Position numbers and translations under genes: made by a program. The notes under the pieces are model-generated. The model saw nothing but the letters and a program-made list of their open reading frames with translations, did no database searches and had not been told where the DNA came from. 64,000 nucleotides of DNA from Polychytrium aggregatum. Lineage: Eukaryota > Chytridiomycota > Chytridiomycetes > Polychytriales. Location: the NCBI RefSeq assembly GCF_025602895.1, contig NW_026516218.1:682001-746000 (forward strand), read 5' to 3'. Position 1 is the stretch's first letter, and every line of letters starts with the position of its first letter. Of the stretch, positions 1 to 13,453 are shown piece after piece.

Positions 1-934
1 ATGCACGAAATCACGAAAGCACTGGGTAAGCGCCCTCACTTCCCTCCCGATCCAACGAGAGTGCAGCGAATGCTTAGTGGAGCGTCAAATGAGGATGCAA
101 AAGAACTGGAGAGAAGCTGGGCTCGTGTTGGCCGATCCAGAAGTTGGACTGACCGACAACTTGTCCTACATCGGCATCGGCATCGACATCGGCATCGGCA
201 TCGGCATCGGCATCGGCATCGGCATCGGCATCGGCATCGGCATCGGCATCGGCATCGGCATCGACATCGGCATCGGCATCGGCATCGGCATCGGCATCGG
301 CATCGGCATCGACATCGGCATCGGCATCGGCATCGGCATCGGCATCGGCATCGGCATCGGCATCGACATCGGCATCGGCATCGGCATCGGCATCGGCATC
401 GGCATCGGCATCGGCATCGGCATCGGCATCGGCATCGGCATCGGCATCGGCATCGGCATCGGCATCGGCATCGGCTTCGGCTTTGGCTGTGCACAACCAC
501 CAAGATTCGTCCTTCTGTCCAAGACAACCGCGCCGCCGCCGCCGCCGCCGCCATCGTCGGCAGAGCCGCCATCGTCGGCAGAGCCGCCAGCGCCCAGTCC
601 CCTGGGCTCAGACAACATTGGCAACCGTCTGCTCAAGATGATGGGCTGGAAGGAGGGCGAGGGCCTCGGCGCCCGCGGCACTGGAATCGTCGAGCCCGTG
701 CAGGTAAGCCTATTCTCCCACTATCGACAACCAATTCTGCCTGGGCGTCAGCGGTAGCTTGGGCACTGAGATGGCTGGAGTTTATAGAGACTGACAAGCC
801 CGCTCTCGCAGGCGGAGGGCAACACAGGCCGATCTGGTATCGGGACCCTCGGAGCCACTCTGCAAACCGACACCACTGACTACAAGGAGATGGTGCGTCG
901 AACCACGCTCAGTCGATACAACCAAGAGCCATAG
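1..934 (+). CDS. G-patch protein, RBM5/RBM10-like C-terminus (5' partial)
   Basis: Two exons can be read: one ending at 703 and one at 812-934, with intron 704-811 (GTAAGC...GCAG). Together they encode a G-patch ([19 protein letters not shown] then GIVEPVQ) followed by a tail, [17 protein letters not shown] and stop. That tail matches the end of RBM5/RBM10 proteins (YKDAVRKAMFARF in the animal family). Such proteins act in 3' splice-site choice in the nucleus, with the G-patch usually activating a DEAH helicase. The 5' part is outside the window. A Pro/Ala/Ser linker lies just upstream of the G-patch. The same frame is open through the hexamer array at 169-474, where it would encode Ile-Gly/Ile-Asp dipeptides. 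I cannot tell whether the array is exonic or sits in an intron, so everything before about 490 is uncertain. The G-patch identity is firm; the exact orthologue is less so. Confidence 0.75.
169..474. repeat. Hexanucleotide array (CATCGG)n, about 51 copies
   Basis: About 306 nt of tandem CATCGG, interrupted only by a few CATCGA units. Every frame through it is open, because the unit makes no stop codon on either strand. This creates several spurious long ORFs. It lies immediately upstream of, or inside, the G-patch coding region and ends in the degenerate units CTTCGG and CTTTGG. Confidence 0.97.
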
Positions 935-1534
935 GACAGCGAGAGTAGCCCGCTGCGATGTGGCGTTGCGAGTGCATGCCGGGCCGACCGTCGCCAATAC
1001 AGACTCAGCGCACACTCGTACATGGATCAAAGGTTGGAGGGTGGGGCGGGTGCTGCTCCTGGCGAGCCGTGGGAGGGGTCGTTGACTTTGGGGTTCCCAG
1101 CACGACAGGGTCCAGTTCCCTGGACATGCGGATGCTCTGGGAGACACCGACATCGGGGACCGCAAGGAGAAAGACCAGCCCGCTGCGGGACGTTCAACAG
1201 CATCAAGCATCCAGCAGCATTCTGCACTCAATATCTTGGCTGTTGCTGAAACGACAGTCCCTCTCTCGATCGAGGAGCAAGAAGAAAGTCGATGGGCGAC
1301 AAACCCGCGACGGCGACGGCGATGGCAGCGGCAAACCACAGGCGGAAGATGAGCGGCATTCCGCCCGAGGCCATATCAACCCGTCGGTGCTTCCCAGAGC
1401 CCTGCAGGTCGGAACCGAGCACCCTCGGCGACGCTGTCAACTCGATCATCGCTGCTGCGACGAATTTGCATCCACGTCCAAGAACAGCTCGCCTCACCCT
1501 TTAGATCGGCCGTGTCCCGACGCCATCGACCCCC
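935..1534. other. Intergenic, G-patch gene to mannosyltransferase
   Basis: Holds the 3' flank of the G-patch gene and the promoter/5'UTR of the mannosyltransferase. Open frames on both strands here have no recognisable domain or splice-supported continuation. No RNA gene or repeat was seen. Confidence 0.6.
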
Positions 1535-2861
1535 ATGAGAGCCCGACTGGTGATCCAGATGCTGAGCATCCTGTTGGTCAGCATGTGCACGGTGCTTATC
1601 GTGCGCATCTACCGCCTTCCGTCAAGATCGCTGGCACCAAGGGCAGCGCCGCCCGTTCGCCGAAACGAGGTTCGGCTGCCCAACCTGCACCAATGGCAGT
1701 ACTCAAACAACCCCTACGTCGGCAAGGTCCATGCTGTCGAGGAATTTGCGGCATTCCAGATCGAGGCGAATCCGGCCATGTCTCGGCCAACAAGCAGCGA
1801 CCTTCCCAGGGTGCTGATCCTGAGCCTGGCCTTCAATCGCCTGTCGTTTGGCGGAGGCGATCGATCGCTTGCAGATTTCTTGGACATGATCCAAAGCCTG
1901 GACTATCCCAAGGAACTCCTCAGCCTCGGCATCCTGATCTCGAGCCAGCGGGACTTTGACCGGCTCATGCCCATCGTGTCCTCGTTTGTGCAGACACAGG
2001 GACTACAGCGGGGGAGCCTCTTTCTCAGAGAGGCCGACCGTTCGGGCTCGATTCGGGACCATCGTGGACGATCGGGCCAGACCCAACGCCGAAGCCACAT
2101 CGCGAAGCTGCGGAACGAGCTTCTCTTCCGGAGTCTTGACAACGAAGATGCAGTCCTATGGATAGACTCGGACATTATCGATGTCCCCCACGATATGCTC
2201 AAGAAGTTTGTCGTCTCGGGCTTGGACATCATCACGCCGTTTTGCCGCAAGGGGACAGTCGGCCTGAGAAACCACGACCGTAAGCAGCCTGCTGGCTCAT
2301 GTGCATGGAGATGCCTGGACAACGACCCACTCGAGTCTGCAGATTGAGAGTTGGCTGCTGTGCGTCTCGATGGCTGACCCCTGGCGCTTTCTCGCTGCTG
2401 CCCAGTGAATGCTTGGTCTGGCAAGAGGACTCGGCCGAGCCCCGAGCAACTCAGGGCGATCCACAGCGGCGAGCCGACGGACTATGTTCCAAGGCACAGC
2501 AACTCCCACCTTGTGAACAATATGTATGACGATGGGCTCGAGAGAGCGCCGCTCGATTCGGTGGTAAGTACGCATGGCTTGCTGCAGTCCTTGTGGCAGA
2601 GGCATGGCATCGGCTAGGCCGGCTGTAGCTGACGAGTGCCTGTGGATTCTTCACTTGCGCCAGGGCGGGACGGTTCTGTATGTCAAGGCCAAAGTCCATC
2701 GGGCCGGGGTGATCTTCCCGCCATTCCATTTGATCGGGACCGACTGGGACTCGGAGGATGGCGGATACGACGGAATCGAAACCGAGGGGGTATGCTACAT
2801 GGCCCGAACGGTTGGGTATCGCTGCTGGGCGATGCCGCAAGTGATCGTATCCCATGGGTGA
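1535..2861 (+). CDS. Anp1/Mnn9/Van1-family alpha-mannosyltransferase (GT62)
   Basis: Three exons, 1535-2279, 2406-2563 and 2664-2861, give 366 residues. The phases agree and both introns start GTAAG. The N-terminus is a type II signal anchor (about residues 5-25, LVIQMLSILLVSMCTVLIV), which places the catalytic domain in the Golgi lumen. The DxD-type metal/nucleotide-sugar site is in VLWIDSDI (about residues 211-213). The family's C-terminal block is clear: GGTVLYVKAKVHRAGVIFPP, then TDWDS, DGIETEGVCYMA and a final VIVSHG. In yeasts these enzymes build the alpha-1,6 mannan backbone of N-glycans as M-Pol complexes. Which paralogue (Anp1, Mnn9 or Van1) this equals cannot be told; a chytrid may have a single ancestral form. 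The start is the first ATG giving the signal anchor. Confidence 0.88.
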
Positions 2862-3633
2862 TGGATGCCGTGGACGATCACATCCCATGCGCGATTGAAG
2901 CGGCCTTGGGCTGCATCGTGTTGCATAGACTTGCTGCAGAAGAATGGAACATGGATTTCCTTGGACAGCGGCGAGAGGATGCTGCCTTGGCTGCGCCGAT
3001 GCCGAGCAGGGCGAGTCATGCCGATCGACCGGATTGCAATGCAGATCGACGGCCGCGGCAACGGGGCGGTGACGCACCAGCTGCCCCATTCGACTAGGTC
3101 CATGGACGAGGCTGAGGGAAACCCTCGCAGACCAGACGGCGGGAACTCGGCCTCCATGTCGGCTCATCGTGGAGCGTGTTTCTGGGTGCCTGGCCACACC
3201 TGCCCACCCCCGGCGACGCGAGAGGAAGGGGGTGGACGACCTCGGGGTGGAGCGTGATGGTGTTGTGTTTGTGGTTTGTGCGCACCCCACAACCCACAAC
3301 CCACAACCCACAGCCCACAACCCACAACCCACAACTCACAACTCACACAGACACAGCCGGCGCCGCCCGTGCGCCCCACGCCAGCGCCACCGGCTGCGCA
3401 CGAACGGCGTCGGAGTTCCGGGGGTGGGCGAGTTCCGATGTGGCGCAGAGGGTGCCGACCTGCCCCGTCCGCCCCGGCGAGGCCGCCGCTTTTATCGCTC
3501 CTGTTCGGCCTCCAGCCGCGATCTATCCTGCTCTGCTCTGATCTGCTCTGCCGTCGCCACCGCCGCTGCCGTCGGATCTCGCTGCTCGTTCTCCCACCCA
3601 CTTTGCATCGTATCCATCTTCAGGCCCACAACC
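2862..3633. other. Intergenic, mannosyltransferase to P5CDH
   Basis: No supportable gene. It contains a heptamer microsatellite (listed separately) and, nearer the P5CDH start, pyrimidine-rich promoter/5'UTR-like sequence. Confidence 0.6.
3285..3348. repeat. Heptamer microsatellite (CCCACAA)n
   Basis: About nine tandem copies of CCCACAA with drift to CTCACAA at the 3' end, about 290 bp upstream of the P5CDH start codon. Cytosines and adenines are almost entirely on the + strand. Confidence 0.93.
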
Positions 3634-6876
<3,243 letters not shown>

Positions 6877-7240
6877 TTGCATCCCTTTCCGTCCATTTGC
6901 CCCTGGCTCCTCGGTCGCAGGGCCGTTCATCACGCCTACATCACCCCCACCGCAGCCTTGGCCTCGAGCGCTGCAGCACAAGGCATTTGAATATATTGAG
7001 TTTGTTGCGACAGAGCCATTTGCCTCGTCCTTCTTTGACCGTTGTTGGGCTGCCGGGGCTATCCACGTGATTGGCCCGTCAGAAGCTTCCATGATTGCTG
7101 GGTTGGGTTGCTTGGAGCTTGGTGTTTGACGAGAGCGGACAACCCAAGCCAGCGCCGCTGCACCTGGCCGGCATCTCCATCCGTCCATCCGCCCGTCTTC
7201 TCCGCACAGACGAGGAGCGCATTATCTTTTCCGCGTCGAC
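6877..7240. other. Intergenic, P5CDH to PTPDC1-like
   Basis: Holds the 3' flank of P5CDH and the promoter of the phosphatase gene. No coding signal or structured element was seen. Confidence 0.6.
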
Positions 7241-10200
7241 ATGAGCGCCATCCACTGTTTCTTCTGCGGCGGCAAGGAATGCAAATACGAGAACTGGAGA
7301 CAGTGGACATCGGATCCACGGCATCCGAATGCCATCGACGGCCTGTTCTCCAACTGGTAGGCTCTGTTCTGTTGATGCGATTCTGTAGCGCGCCGTTCTT
7401 GCCCGCTCTCTGGCCCTCGCTTCCGTTTCAGCTTCAGTCAAGTCCCAGGCAGCCTTGTCCGGGAGCCGTCATGCCAATTCTGATCAGCAGGGTCTTTTTT
7501 CACCTTGATGGTTTCTTCCTCATCCACCACGTTGACTATCGCTGCACTTGCGAATCTGGCTCGGATGCTGGACAACTGGTTGGTTCGCATTGGACGCGGG
7601 GCATTGTCGTCGTCGTCGTCGTCGTCGTCGTCGTGGCATTCAACCTTCTTTGCTCGGCTGAAGGATATCGCCAAACATCTTGGCGATGCAGCGACCAAGC
7701 ACAAGACTGATGAAGGAATACAACCTCATCGAAACCTTCAAGTCCCTTGGCATCATGAGCATCTTCAATCTGCAGGAGAATGGAGAGCATGCCTCGTGCG
7801 GTGATGGCAACGAACAAGCGAGCGGCTTTAGCTACCTCCCCGAAGCCTGGATGAACGCCGGTGGTGGGTGGCTCATGCGTTTGGCAGGTGTATGTGTGTT
7901 GATGTGCAGATGGAGGGAACAGAAACGCAAAGATCCCAGTCGCAGTTGATACCTTGTCCAACTGCTAACCCGCTTCCTTCGGCATTTGCAGTCTCGTACT
8001 ACAACTTTGGATGGTGAGAATTGTGCAGGAGTTCGTATGGCCGGCCTATTGAGGCGGGGGGGGGGAGACGGAGCATACAAATCAAGTCTGCGGCCAAGCC
8101 AATGCCGGACTGCTGACTCTGTTTCGGCCCAGTTCGCATAACCCGGTCTTGCTCCATCTGATCCGTGTTCGTTGACAGGAAGGACATGGACACTCCGGAC
8201 TTTGAATCAATGTTGAGCATCGTCCAGGTCATGTCGCATGCCCTCGAAGACGACAAAAAGGTATTCCCTGATCCGGGGGTGCTGGGGCATCGTCCAAAGG
8301 AGGCTGCGTCGTTCGGGAGCCGAGGATCACGTTCTTGGATCTGCGAATGGGCGTGGATAGGAGGCACTTGCATCCAAATAACCCAGGCCCCTCGCTCAAT
8401 TCCCAGATATCGGTTCATTGCCACGCAGGATTGGGTAAGCGGTCCGCAGTTCGCTGGGATGTCTCACAATCGTCCTGTCCGATAGGATCGTTAATGTCCG
8501 CCTTGCGGATCTCCATCATCACCAGGTCGAACGGGGTTGGCAATCGCCTGCTATCTGGTTTACGGCGGCCACATGCTGCCTGCAGATGTGAGTCGTCCGG
8601 TCGCCTCCGTCACGGCTTCATTCGGTGCTGCCCATAAGGCGGTTGTTTTACTCGAATCGGTGTGCAGCTGTCCCGCCGCATCTGCACATCCTGACTTTGA
8701 TTGTATGTGCTTCATCAGGCCATTGTTCTCGTGAGATCCAACCGGTAAGGCAAAGCCTCTTGCGGCCTTGCTTGCCAGCGACACAGCTCGCATCATGCCA
8801 GCATCTCATCCATGGCTACTGTTCAGGCCACTTTCCATCCAGACCAAGAAGCAGCAGAGCTTTGTACATCAGTTCAGCGACTTTCTGAACCCGCTGCGGA
8901 TGGTGTTCCCAGGCATCTGCCAGAAGATCGGCCCTCACAGCCATGAAGTCCTGAGAGCAGCTTCCAGGCCAGTATCCGTGTCGGCGTCATCATCATCGTC
9001 ATCGGCGGCCATTCCAAGTCCTGGTCCGGGACAGAGCCCCAATTTCAGCACGGACCGGAGTTCCACAACAATCAAGAGTCCGGAGAGTGCTGGTACGATG
9101 GCAACGACTCACATGCGTATATCTGACTCCGATACACGACTGGTCTTCCTGCTGGAGTCTCCCATGCTTGTTAACCAATCCTACGGGCCGTTATTTCCAT
9201 GTCTGCCCACGATATTTCCAGAACTGACCGAGCAGCGGCGATCGTCGATAGCGAAAACCAGGGAGATGCTCGGATTGCCAGCAGCACCCAATCGCCCTGT
9301 GTCGCCCCCGATCTCGTCTGGACCGGCATCGATTCCACCGAGTCCAGCTCCAAGTCGGATCATCAAGACGCTGTCCCTGAAAGATATTCTGGCCAACCAA
9401 CAGCGCGTGCTGCGGGGCAATGAGCAGAGGAATCTCAAACACATACCCAAGGTTTGTCGGATGAGGTGCCGGCTCAAACTTGTCGCCACATATCCCACGA
9501 TCATGTCACGGCCGTTTGGTGGTGGCTTCCCTCCACATCTCTATGCTTGGCCCCTCCCGACCCAGTCATGCCTCATTTTCCCGACACACTCCTCTCGCTG
9601 TTCGCTTCAATGCCACCTCAAGATTGCCTACAAGATCATCAACCGCATACGCACCTTGCGCTGCATCTACTGCCAAACCGCCGATGCACCATCGAGTGTG
9701 GGTGAGGACAACCGTGCCTCGGTCGAGTGGTTCTCGTCCCTCGTGTTCAACTCGTTTGTGCAGTTTGGAGGCATGTCCGAGCTCTCTGAAAAGATGGCGT
9801 TTGTTCAGGTAAGCCCCCACACAAGATACGCTGCTCGAGCAAATTAAGTGCTCTGTGGTTGTAAGTGCATACCTTCCGCCAATCGAAACCGGAAGAAAGG
9901 CCGTGCTAAAGTCCACAACTGCTCTCTGTCGACCCAAACAATGACAACGTGAATGCATGGCCATAAAACGCCGTGTGCAGGCCAGAATCAATACCGACGA
10001 CTGGGAAGTCATTGACAATGAGGACAATCCCGGTTTCCTTGTCGAGCTGCTCTTGTATTGGCTTACGTCACTCAAGGTGGGTCGAGACTTCCACGAAACC
10101 GGATGACACGAGCTTTCGGGACTCTGGGCTCTCGGGGATAGCTAACGGGGCCGTTCCTCCGGTAGGAGCCTGTGATATCCAACAAGCAGGTCAAGCTCTT

Positions 10201-11456
10201 GGACACGCCTCGACTGGATCCAAAGAGCTTCACCAAGAATCTCTCCAGGTCCAAGCTCTCGTCGATCAATTATCTGCTGGAGCTCGTGCGCCTGGTAAGC
10301 AACGTGGCCATTCGGACCTTCTCATCTATAGAAGCAACATGGATCCGGTCCGGTCTGCTCGCCATTCTAACTCGCATCCGCCGACAGCTCCCAGAACTCT
10401 CCTCGGAGCAGGTGCACAGGATGCTTGATCAGTACTCGGTGCTGCTGACCTCGGCTCGGAGCAGTATTTGTTTTCCGTTTGCGCCAAAGCTCGTTTGCCT
10501 CGAGAGCTTCAATCCCCCGCCGCCGTCCCTGCCCGCAGCGCAAGGTCTCGCCGAGAGTGCCGGATCCCAGACACCGCCGCTCAAGACGCCGGCGCTGGTC
10601 AAGATCGGAGTCATGGGGTTGAACCTGATTCAGGCGCAGCTGTTTACGACCAAGACCACGGCCGAGGAAAAGTCGCATCTGTGGACAACGTCGTCCAGTC
10701 TGGAACGAAACTCGAGCGTTATTCTCAGTTGCTCGACAATCAATCTGTCTCAGTTCCTGAGCTACTGCGCAACAGCATTCGCCTTTGTCGAGGAGACCAA
10801 GCTCGCCATTTCGGACTCGTTCAAAAGCGCGGCACAGCCCAAAGCAGTTGAGGAACTAGCAGCGATCCTCGACCAGATCAAGGACCACGAGTGTGCAGAT
10901 GGTCCAGCGGAGCAAGCGTCGCTGGTCAACAAGGCAAGTGGGAAGACGGCGTGCTGAACTGGGGATTGCGGCCCTCACCGGGTTGCTGGCCGAATCACGA
11001 GGGGGGCTGACAAGTAGTTGATTGATCCAGGACCCAAGTCGCTTCAAAGCCGATCTGGTCCTTCCTCCGACGGCACACATTGAACGAGAGCTCACCAAGG
11101 AGCTGCCAAGATCTCCGGTCTCGCCAATGTCACCCATATCACCGACGTCGCCCAAGAACGGATATTCAAACGCGGGCTTGGCGGGGATCGATTCGCTTCC
11201 CTCTCCAACCGAGAGCCCGATGCTCTCGCCCACCTATCGAAGCACCGAGGTCATGCAGTACATCTTGGCGCTGGCAAAGGCGGGCCATCTCGAGCCGGAC
11301 ATGTGCCTCAAGGCTCAGATCCTATGCGAGGACGCAGACGCAGAGTTCCTCGGGGTCTATCAGAAGATGAGGATATCCGATTCGGAGCAGCGCGGCCGCG
11401 ATCAGTTTGTGCGGGATCTCAAAGACATGCTGCTCAAGGTCAAGACGCTGGCGTGA
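7241..11456 (+). CDS. PTPDC1-like dual-specificity protein phosphatase
   Basis: Thirteen exons, about 847 residues: 7241-7356, 7664-7863, 7992-8013, 8179-8260, 8407-8434, 8526-8587, 8719-8744, 8827-9451, 9623-9808, 9981-10076, 10166-10294, 10388-10933 and 11031-11456. The N-terminus MSAIHCFFCGGKECKYENW and the block LAMQRPSTRLMKEYN...IFNLQENGEHASCG are diagnostic of PTPDC1. The active site HCHAGLGRTG (Cys145, Arg151) is split over two exons but intact. A region after the catalytic domain (EPVISNKQVKLLD) also matches PTPDC1. Human PTPDC1 has been linked to centrosome/cilium function, which fits a flagellated fungus. The intron at 10934-11030 has a GC donor (AAG|GCAAGT). Three exons are only 22-28 nt. 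The Ser/Pro-rich middle is not conserved. Confidence 0.92.
7599..7634. repeat. Trinucleotide microsatellite (GTC)n in intron 1
   Basis: About 11 tandem GTC units within the first intron (7357-7663) of the phosphatase gene. Confidence 0.9.
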
Positions 11457-11731
11457 TATGGTCTCGCCCCCGCCCACCCACAACGATGGATGAAGAGTCC
11501 ATCGACTGCAGCAACGACCCATGCACAGGGTGTGCCAAGTGTATTGTATGTAACAAAGTCATTGACTGTATTCGCACTATCGTCTGCCCAACAGAACGAA
11601 GGGACCTGTTGCCGTATTGCTGCAGCCGACACCGAGATCGCAGGCACCATCGGCCAACCTTTGCGATTCTTGGGCGATTGAGCTTGCGAGTGCTGTTGAG
11701 ATGGAGGGCAGCCCAAGCCAGCTCACAGACG

Positions 11732-12394
11732 CTATGCCGGACTCATCGACTTCTCCGCAGCCGCGACAGACTTTTCATATACTTCACTTCCAAAAATCGT
11801 GACAATCTGGGGCTTCAGTTCACCCTGGACGTACTCGCTCAGGGGAACCTTGACCATACCCGGGTTGACGGCGCCGTCCCGGGTCCATTTCTGCGACAGG
11901 CGGGCCCTGGGCCAGTCCCGAAGATAGACCCAGGGTGGCTCGACCGAAATCTGATAGTACGTCTGGCCCGGAGCTGGGGCAATCATTTGCGACTCAAACA
12001 CCGACTTTGGCTGCCTGGAGGCTGTCTTGGTCTCGCTCCAGAGTGCCTGGAGGCTGTTGCTGACAGTCGAGCCTTTCTCCAGCTTGGCGGGCTCAGGCTC
12101 CTCAGCGTCGTTGGCGGAGGGATTGGCAGGATCTTTGGCGGCCGCTGTACTGGCCCGGCTGCTGGGAGAGCTGCTCTTGGGCGATTCGACCGTCCGACGC
12201 TTGATATTTGAGCTCACGGGAATCTTGGTAACGCCGCCCCCGGACTTGCGGCGGATGGCCGGCGGTGGGTTTGGCGGCGGAACAGGGTTGATGGGAGGCA
12301 TTAGAGGAGCTGCACCGGGTTGGAGCAAGGGAGTTGGTGGACCGGGCAGGTCAGTGATGGAGATGCAAAAGTCGGATGGCTACTTTAACGCAGC
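11732..12394 (-). CDS. Unidentified Pro-rich protein, C-terminal part
   Basis: An open frame reads leftward from about 12394 to a stop at 11732, about 220 residues. It begins PSDFCISITDLPGPPTPLLQ, then has a Pro-rich segment (PPINPVPPPNPPP), a basic Ser-rich linker (SNIKRRTVESPKSSSPSS) and a compact C-terminus (YYQISVEPPWVYLRDWPRAR...WTRDGAVNPGMVKVPLSEYV). The amino-acid make-up is gene-like and the frame is long, but I recognise no family. There is no in-frame ATG near the 5' end, and a TAG abuts the frame at about 12395. An upstream exon is therefore likely, possibly including the leftward frame around 12592-12846 (GKEFLLGFLNQIDQYQ). Tail-to-tail with the PTPDC1-like gene, only 275 bp apart. 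Confidence 0.55.
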
Positions 12395-13453
12395 GGGACG
12401 GGACTATGCAATAGTGCTGGAGATGAAAGAAGTACCCGTACCGACACCGATGCCGCCCCGAAACCAAGCCGTCTGTCTCGAGTCCTGTCGGGTCATTCCC
12501 ACGGCGGACGTCATCCAGCAATGCGGGTGGTAAGCGACGGCAGGTCAGCAGGCGGTCCTCGCCGTGATCGAGCGATTGGTCGTCATGGATATCAGCAGTG
12601 TCGGGGGATGTGGGATATGCAGACGCCTGCGAATCTGTCCATGGGTGTGCGATTGCCCTGATACTGATCGATCTGGTTAAGAAAGCCAAGCAGGAACTCC
12701 TTGCCCACCTCCACTCTCCCCCCATTCAGACCAAAGTAGGACCCGAGTGCATGGAGTCTCTGTCTGCTCGCGCTGCATCGGCCCTCCAGGATATGTGATT
12801 GACGATGGCAGTGATTGGGGGGAGGGAGGCAGTCCGGCTGCCCCATGGGAATGCCGTCGAATCGGAAGTTTCAGAGCCGCCGTGGTCGTTCGGCATCGGC
12901 CTGCTTGGTCCTGCGCTTGCTTGGTCCGGCCCGCATCCTCGCGGACGCTGCATCTGCCTGCCTGCATCGCCCGCTCGTCGATCCTCTGCGGGCCGTCGTC
13001 GCCATTGTTGCTGTCTCGAGCCGCCAGCACCCGCCCTGTTCGCTGCCCATCTCCGTGATCCGTTCGCTTGCCCGATACACCCGCGTCGCCGTCCCCTCCC
13101 CCTCGTCCTCTCGCCCGCTCTTCGTCTATCGCACCCCAGCCGGCTCCGAGATTCAGCTCTGCTTCGCTTTCCAACCCTGATTCTTCCGATCGGCGGCCTG
13201 GAGCACCGATCCCCGCGTTGATCGCCACCCCGTCCCAGCGACGACACGTACATCCGCGATCCGGCTGCTCGGAGACCCATATCCTGGCCACCTGCCGAGC
13301 TGCTTGCCGAGCTGCTTGCCGAGCTGCTTCTTCACCCCAGTCTGACGAGACTCATCAAGCCCCTCTCCCCGGCACGAAAGCCAAAGCCGCCGGTGCTGCC
13401 GCTACTTTTGCACACACACCCAATTCATCATCCGGTCGGTGCCGGTCACTGCG
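12395..13453. other. Divergent region between unknown (-) gene and MDM1-like (+)
   Basis: Probably contains the missing 5' exon(s) of the leftward unknown gene plus the shared promoter and the 5'UTR of the MDM1-like gene. A 12-bp unit (TGCCGAGCTGCT) is repeated three times at about 13293-13328. No other feature is supportable. Confidence 0.5.

Noticed and set aside
36-681. Long ORFs on both strands through the CATCGG array (His-Arg, Cys-Arg, Ala-Asp, Met-Pro dipeptide proteins)
   Set aside because: They exist only because the hexamer has no stop codon in any frame. Only the frame continuing into the G-patch has any support.
958-1959. 333-codon rightward ORF
   Set aside because: Overlaps the mannosyltransferase exon in another frame; Arg/Ser/Pro-rich with no domain.
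12592-12846. Possible TAF10-like histone-fold start (EFLLGFLNQIDQYQ)
   Set aside because: The resemblance stops after about 14 residues. No continuation with the TAF10 core is found in any frame, so the name is not supported.
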